NCBI RefSeq assembly: GCF_000507765.1
Contig: NZ_KI669401.1
Location: 620,001 to 684,000 of the forward strand
DNA from: Streptococcus parasanguinis CC87K
GTDB taxonomy: Bacteria; Bacillota; Bacilli; Lactobacillales; Streptococcaceae
DNA: 64,000 nucleotides
Direction of reading: 5' to 3'
Made by a program: the position numbers and the translations under genes
Part shown: in pieces, positions 62,480 through 64,000 of the stretch
How the letters are laid out: every line of letters begins with the position of its first letter
Position numbering within the stretch: position 1 is the first letter of the stretch
Notes under the pieces: generated by a model
What the model was told of the DNA's origin: nothing
Databases searched by the model: none
Seen by the model: only the letters and a program-made list of their open reading frames with translations

Positions 62480-63128
62480 GAGCCACCTTACCTTCCATGA
62501 TGGCTACACCAGAAGAAGTCCCAATACGGGTCGCACCAGCTTCGATAAAAGCAAGAGCATCTTCATAAGAGCGAGCACCACCAGAAGCCTTAACACCCAT
62601 GTCGGGTCCAACAGTTTGACGCATTAAGGCCACATCTTCTACCGTTGCTCCTCCAGTTGAGAAGCCAGTTGAAGTCTTCACAAAGTCTGCGCCAGCTAAC
62701 TTAGCAATTTGACAAGCAACGATCTTTTCATCATCGGTTAAGAGACAAGTCTCAATGATGACTTTGACCAGCTTATCACCGCTCGCTTCGACTACCGCTT
62801 GGATATCTTCCTCAACTAGTGCTAAATTCTTAGACTTAAGAGCCCCGATATTAATGACCATGTCAATCTCATCGGCACCATTTTGAATAGCATTTTTTGT
62901 TTCACACGCTTTGACAAAAGGGGTATTTGCTCCCAAAGGAAAACCAATGACGGTACAAACTTTAACGTCTGAATCGCGCAAGCCCTCAGCCGCAAAATTC
63001 ACCCATGTCGGATTCACACAGACACTCGCAAAATCATATGCCTTAGCTTCTTCGATCAATTTTTCGATCTGTTCTTGTTGCGCATCTGGTTTTAAAAGAG
63101 TGTGATCAATATATTTATTTAACTTCAT
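62466..63128 (-). CDS. deoC: Deoxyribose-phosphate aldolase
   Basis: A 220-residue TIM-barrel aldolase cleaving deoxyribose 5-phosphate to acetaldehyde and glyceraldehyde 3-phosphate. Schiff-base Lys in VKTSTGF, with [13 protein letters not shown] and [12 protein letters not shown]. Located between pdp and cdd, consistent with breakdown of the sugar released by nucleoside phosphorylase. Confidence 0.97.
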   Translation of the reverse strand: MKLNKYIDHTLLKPDAQQEQIEKLIEEAKAYDFASVCVNPTWVNFAAEGLRDSDVKVCTVIGFPLGANTPFVKACETKNAIQNGADEIDMVINIGALKSKNLALVEEDIQAVVEASGDKLVKVIIETCLLTDDEKIVACQIAKLAGADFVKTSTGFSTGGATVEDVALMRQTVGPDMGVKASGGARSYEDALAFIEAGATRIGTSSGVAIMEGKVAHGDY

Positions 63129-63145
63129 ACAATCTCCTGAGCTAC

Positions 63146-64000
63146 TTAAGATATTATTTCAATAATTTCTTTAACGCTTTCAGCCCCTTCTAGTATTTTA
63201 ACATTTTTTTTGAATTCTGTAACGCTTTCTTGTGAATTTTTTTCATTCACGAAAATACGAGCAATGCGTTCCCCTTTTTTAACCTGCTCTCCCACTTTTT
63301 TGTCAAATACAATCCCTGTTTCATAATCAAGCGGATCCGATTTGACAGCACGGCCAGCACCAAGTCGCATGGCTAACAGGCCAAATTCCATGGCAGGTAA
63401 AGCTGCAATGACGCCATCTTGATCTGCTGTTACTTCAAGGACCTGATCTACCTTGACGGGACGATGCAAATCCTCTAAGTCTCCACCTTGTGCCAAGACC
63501 ATTTCTTCAAACTTGGCTAAGGCTTGTCCATTGCTCAAGTGTTCATGAATGGCTTCAATCGATTGATCTACATTGGCCAATTTCAACATGATTTGTGCTA
63601 ATTCACAAATAAACTCTGTGACATCAGCACGCCCCTGTCCTTTTAGAATATCCAGGGCTTCCAAAATCTCTAAACGATTGCCAATACTGGTTCCCAAAGG
63701 TTGGCTCATATCTGTAATGACAGCGATTGTCTTGCGCCCTACGGCATTACCGAGATCCACCATGGTACGAGCTAGTTCACGCGCCTCTTCAATGGTCTTC
63801 ATAAAGGCCCCTTCTCCAACGGTGACATCGAGAAGAATGGCATCAGCACCAGCTGCAATTTTCTTACTCATGACGGAGCTAGCAATCAAAGGAATGGTAT
63901 CCACCGTCGCCGTCACGTCCCGAAGAGCATACAAGAGTTTATCTGCTTTTACGAGTTGGTCAGATTGCCCAATGACCGATAAGCCGATCTCTTGCACCTG
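63146..64000 (-). CDS. pdp: Pyrimidine-nucleoside phosphorylase, C-terminal part
   Basis: The frame is open to the right edge of the window, so about 284 residues of a protein of roughly 425 are present. The visible part has the family signatures: [44 protein letters not shown] is split over several blocks, with [15 protein letters not shown] following. It phosphorolyses uridine and thymidine. It is first of the salvage cluster in transcription order among genes in view; the true start lies outside. Confidence 0.93.
   Translation of the reverse strand, partial: QVQEIGLSVIGQSDQLVKADKLLYALRDVTATVDTIPLIASSVMSKKIAAGADAILLDVTVGEGAFMKTIEEARELARTMVDLGNAVGRKTIAVITDMSQPLGTSIGNRLEILEALDILKGQGRADVTEFICELAQIMLKLANVDQSIEAIHEHLSNGQALAKFEEMVLAQGGDLEDLHRPVKVDQVLEVTADQDGVIAALPAMEFGLLAMRLGAGRAVKSDPLDYETGIVFDKKVGEQVKKGERIARIFVNEKNSQESVTEFKKNVKILEGAESVKEIIEIIS

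Noticed and set aside
1-64000. tRNA, rRNA, CRISPR arrays, prophage or complete insertion sequences
   Set aside because: No cloverleaf with CCA-like acceptor, spaced direct repeats, integrase or transposase reading frame was seen on either strand.

Overview
The window is a chromosomal segment of a low-GC oral Streptococcus, most like the sanguinis/parasanguinis/mitis-type species. The evidence is gene content and order: rpsP-khpA-rimM-trmD, lepA, a PyrR-controlled pyr cluster, a glutamine ABC transporter with a GlnR box, asnS-aspC, and a pdp-deoC-cdd-BMP nucleoside salvage cluster. Strong AGGAGG-type ribosome binding sites and TTGACA/TATAAT promoters fit as well. No rRNA, tRNA, CRISPR array, intact insertion sequence or prophage was seen.

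Layout. 1-2.9 kb: start of a DeoR-type regulator with a consensus promoter and a cre-like box, then a large secreted coiled-coil/CAP-like surface protein. 2.9-6.8 kb: translation/RNA genes (trmD, rimM, khpA, rpsP) interrupted by an AT-rich alpha/beta hydrolase and a MazG-like gene. 6.8-10 kb: HAD phosphatase, an AT-rich orphan gene with a GxNP motif, a cysteine-cluster protein and two tandem paralogous lipoproteins. 10-15.5 kb: lepA, an acetyltransferase, then a plus-strand unit of S24-peptidase repressor, Cof-type HAD phosphatase and pepT. 15.5-20.1 kb: pyr cluster in which pyrR and pyrB look normal but the two carbamoyl-phosphate synthase genes are strikingly degenerate. 20-31 kb: small metabolic genes, membrane proteins, a coupled three-gene ABC unit that includes a 46-residue membrane peptide, and uvrB. 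29.5-33.7 kb: AT-rich ABC transporter (ATPase plus two permeases) divergent from a two-component system, arranged like a bacteriocin/antibiotic immunity locus. 34.7-37.9 kb: GlnR-box-controlled glutamine transporter. 38-43 kb: heterodimeric ABC exporter and an MFS transporter. 43-51.4 kb: asnS, aspC, a TseB-like protein, MarR and DUF1836 regulators, yaaA, trhA and a MocR regulator. 51.5-55 kb: second heterodimeric ABC exporter. 55-64 kb: cutC, membrane-anchored proteins and the nucleoside uptake/salvage cluster.

The most unusual coding observation is the CarA/CarB-like pair at 15498-18325. The CarA homologue has lost the Cys and His of its glutaminase triad and has Asp in place of the Glu. 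The CarB homologue is 579 residues instead of about 1060, covers only the first synthetase half plus the oligomerisation domain and a stub of the second half, and has lost key ATP-grasp residues. Both frames are open and translationally coupled, which suggests a retained pseudoenzyme complex with a non-synthetic, possibly regulatory, role.

Other highlights are two multi-hairpin intergenic elements (37986-38130 and 57084-57266), a perfect GlnR box plus leader terminator before the glutamine transporter, a probably leaderless marR mRNA with a palindromic operator, and a palindrome on the start site of the DUF1836 gene. All gene calls are from reading the sequence; no database search was possible.
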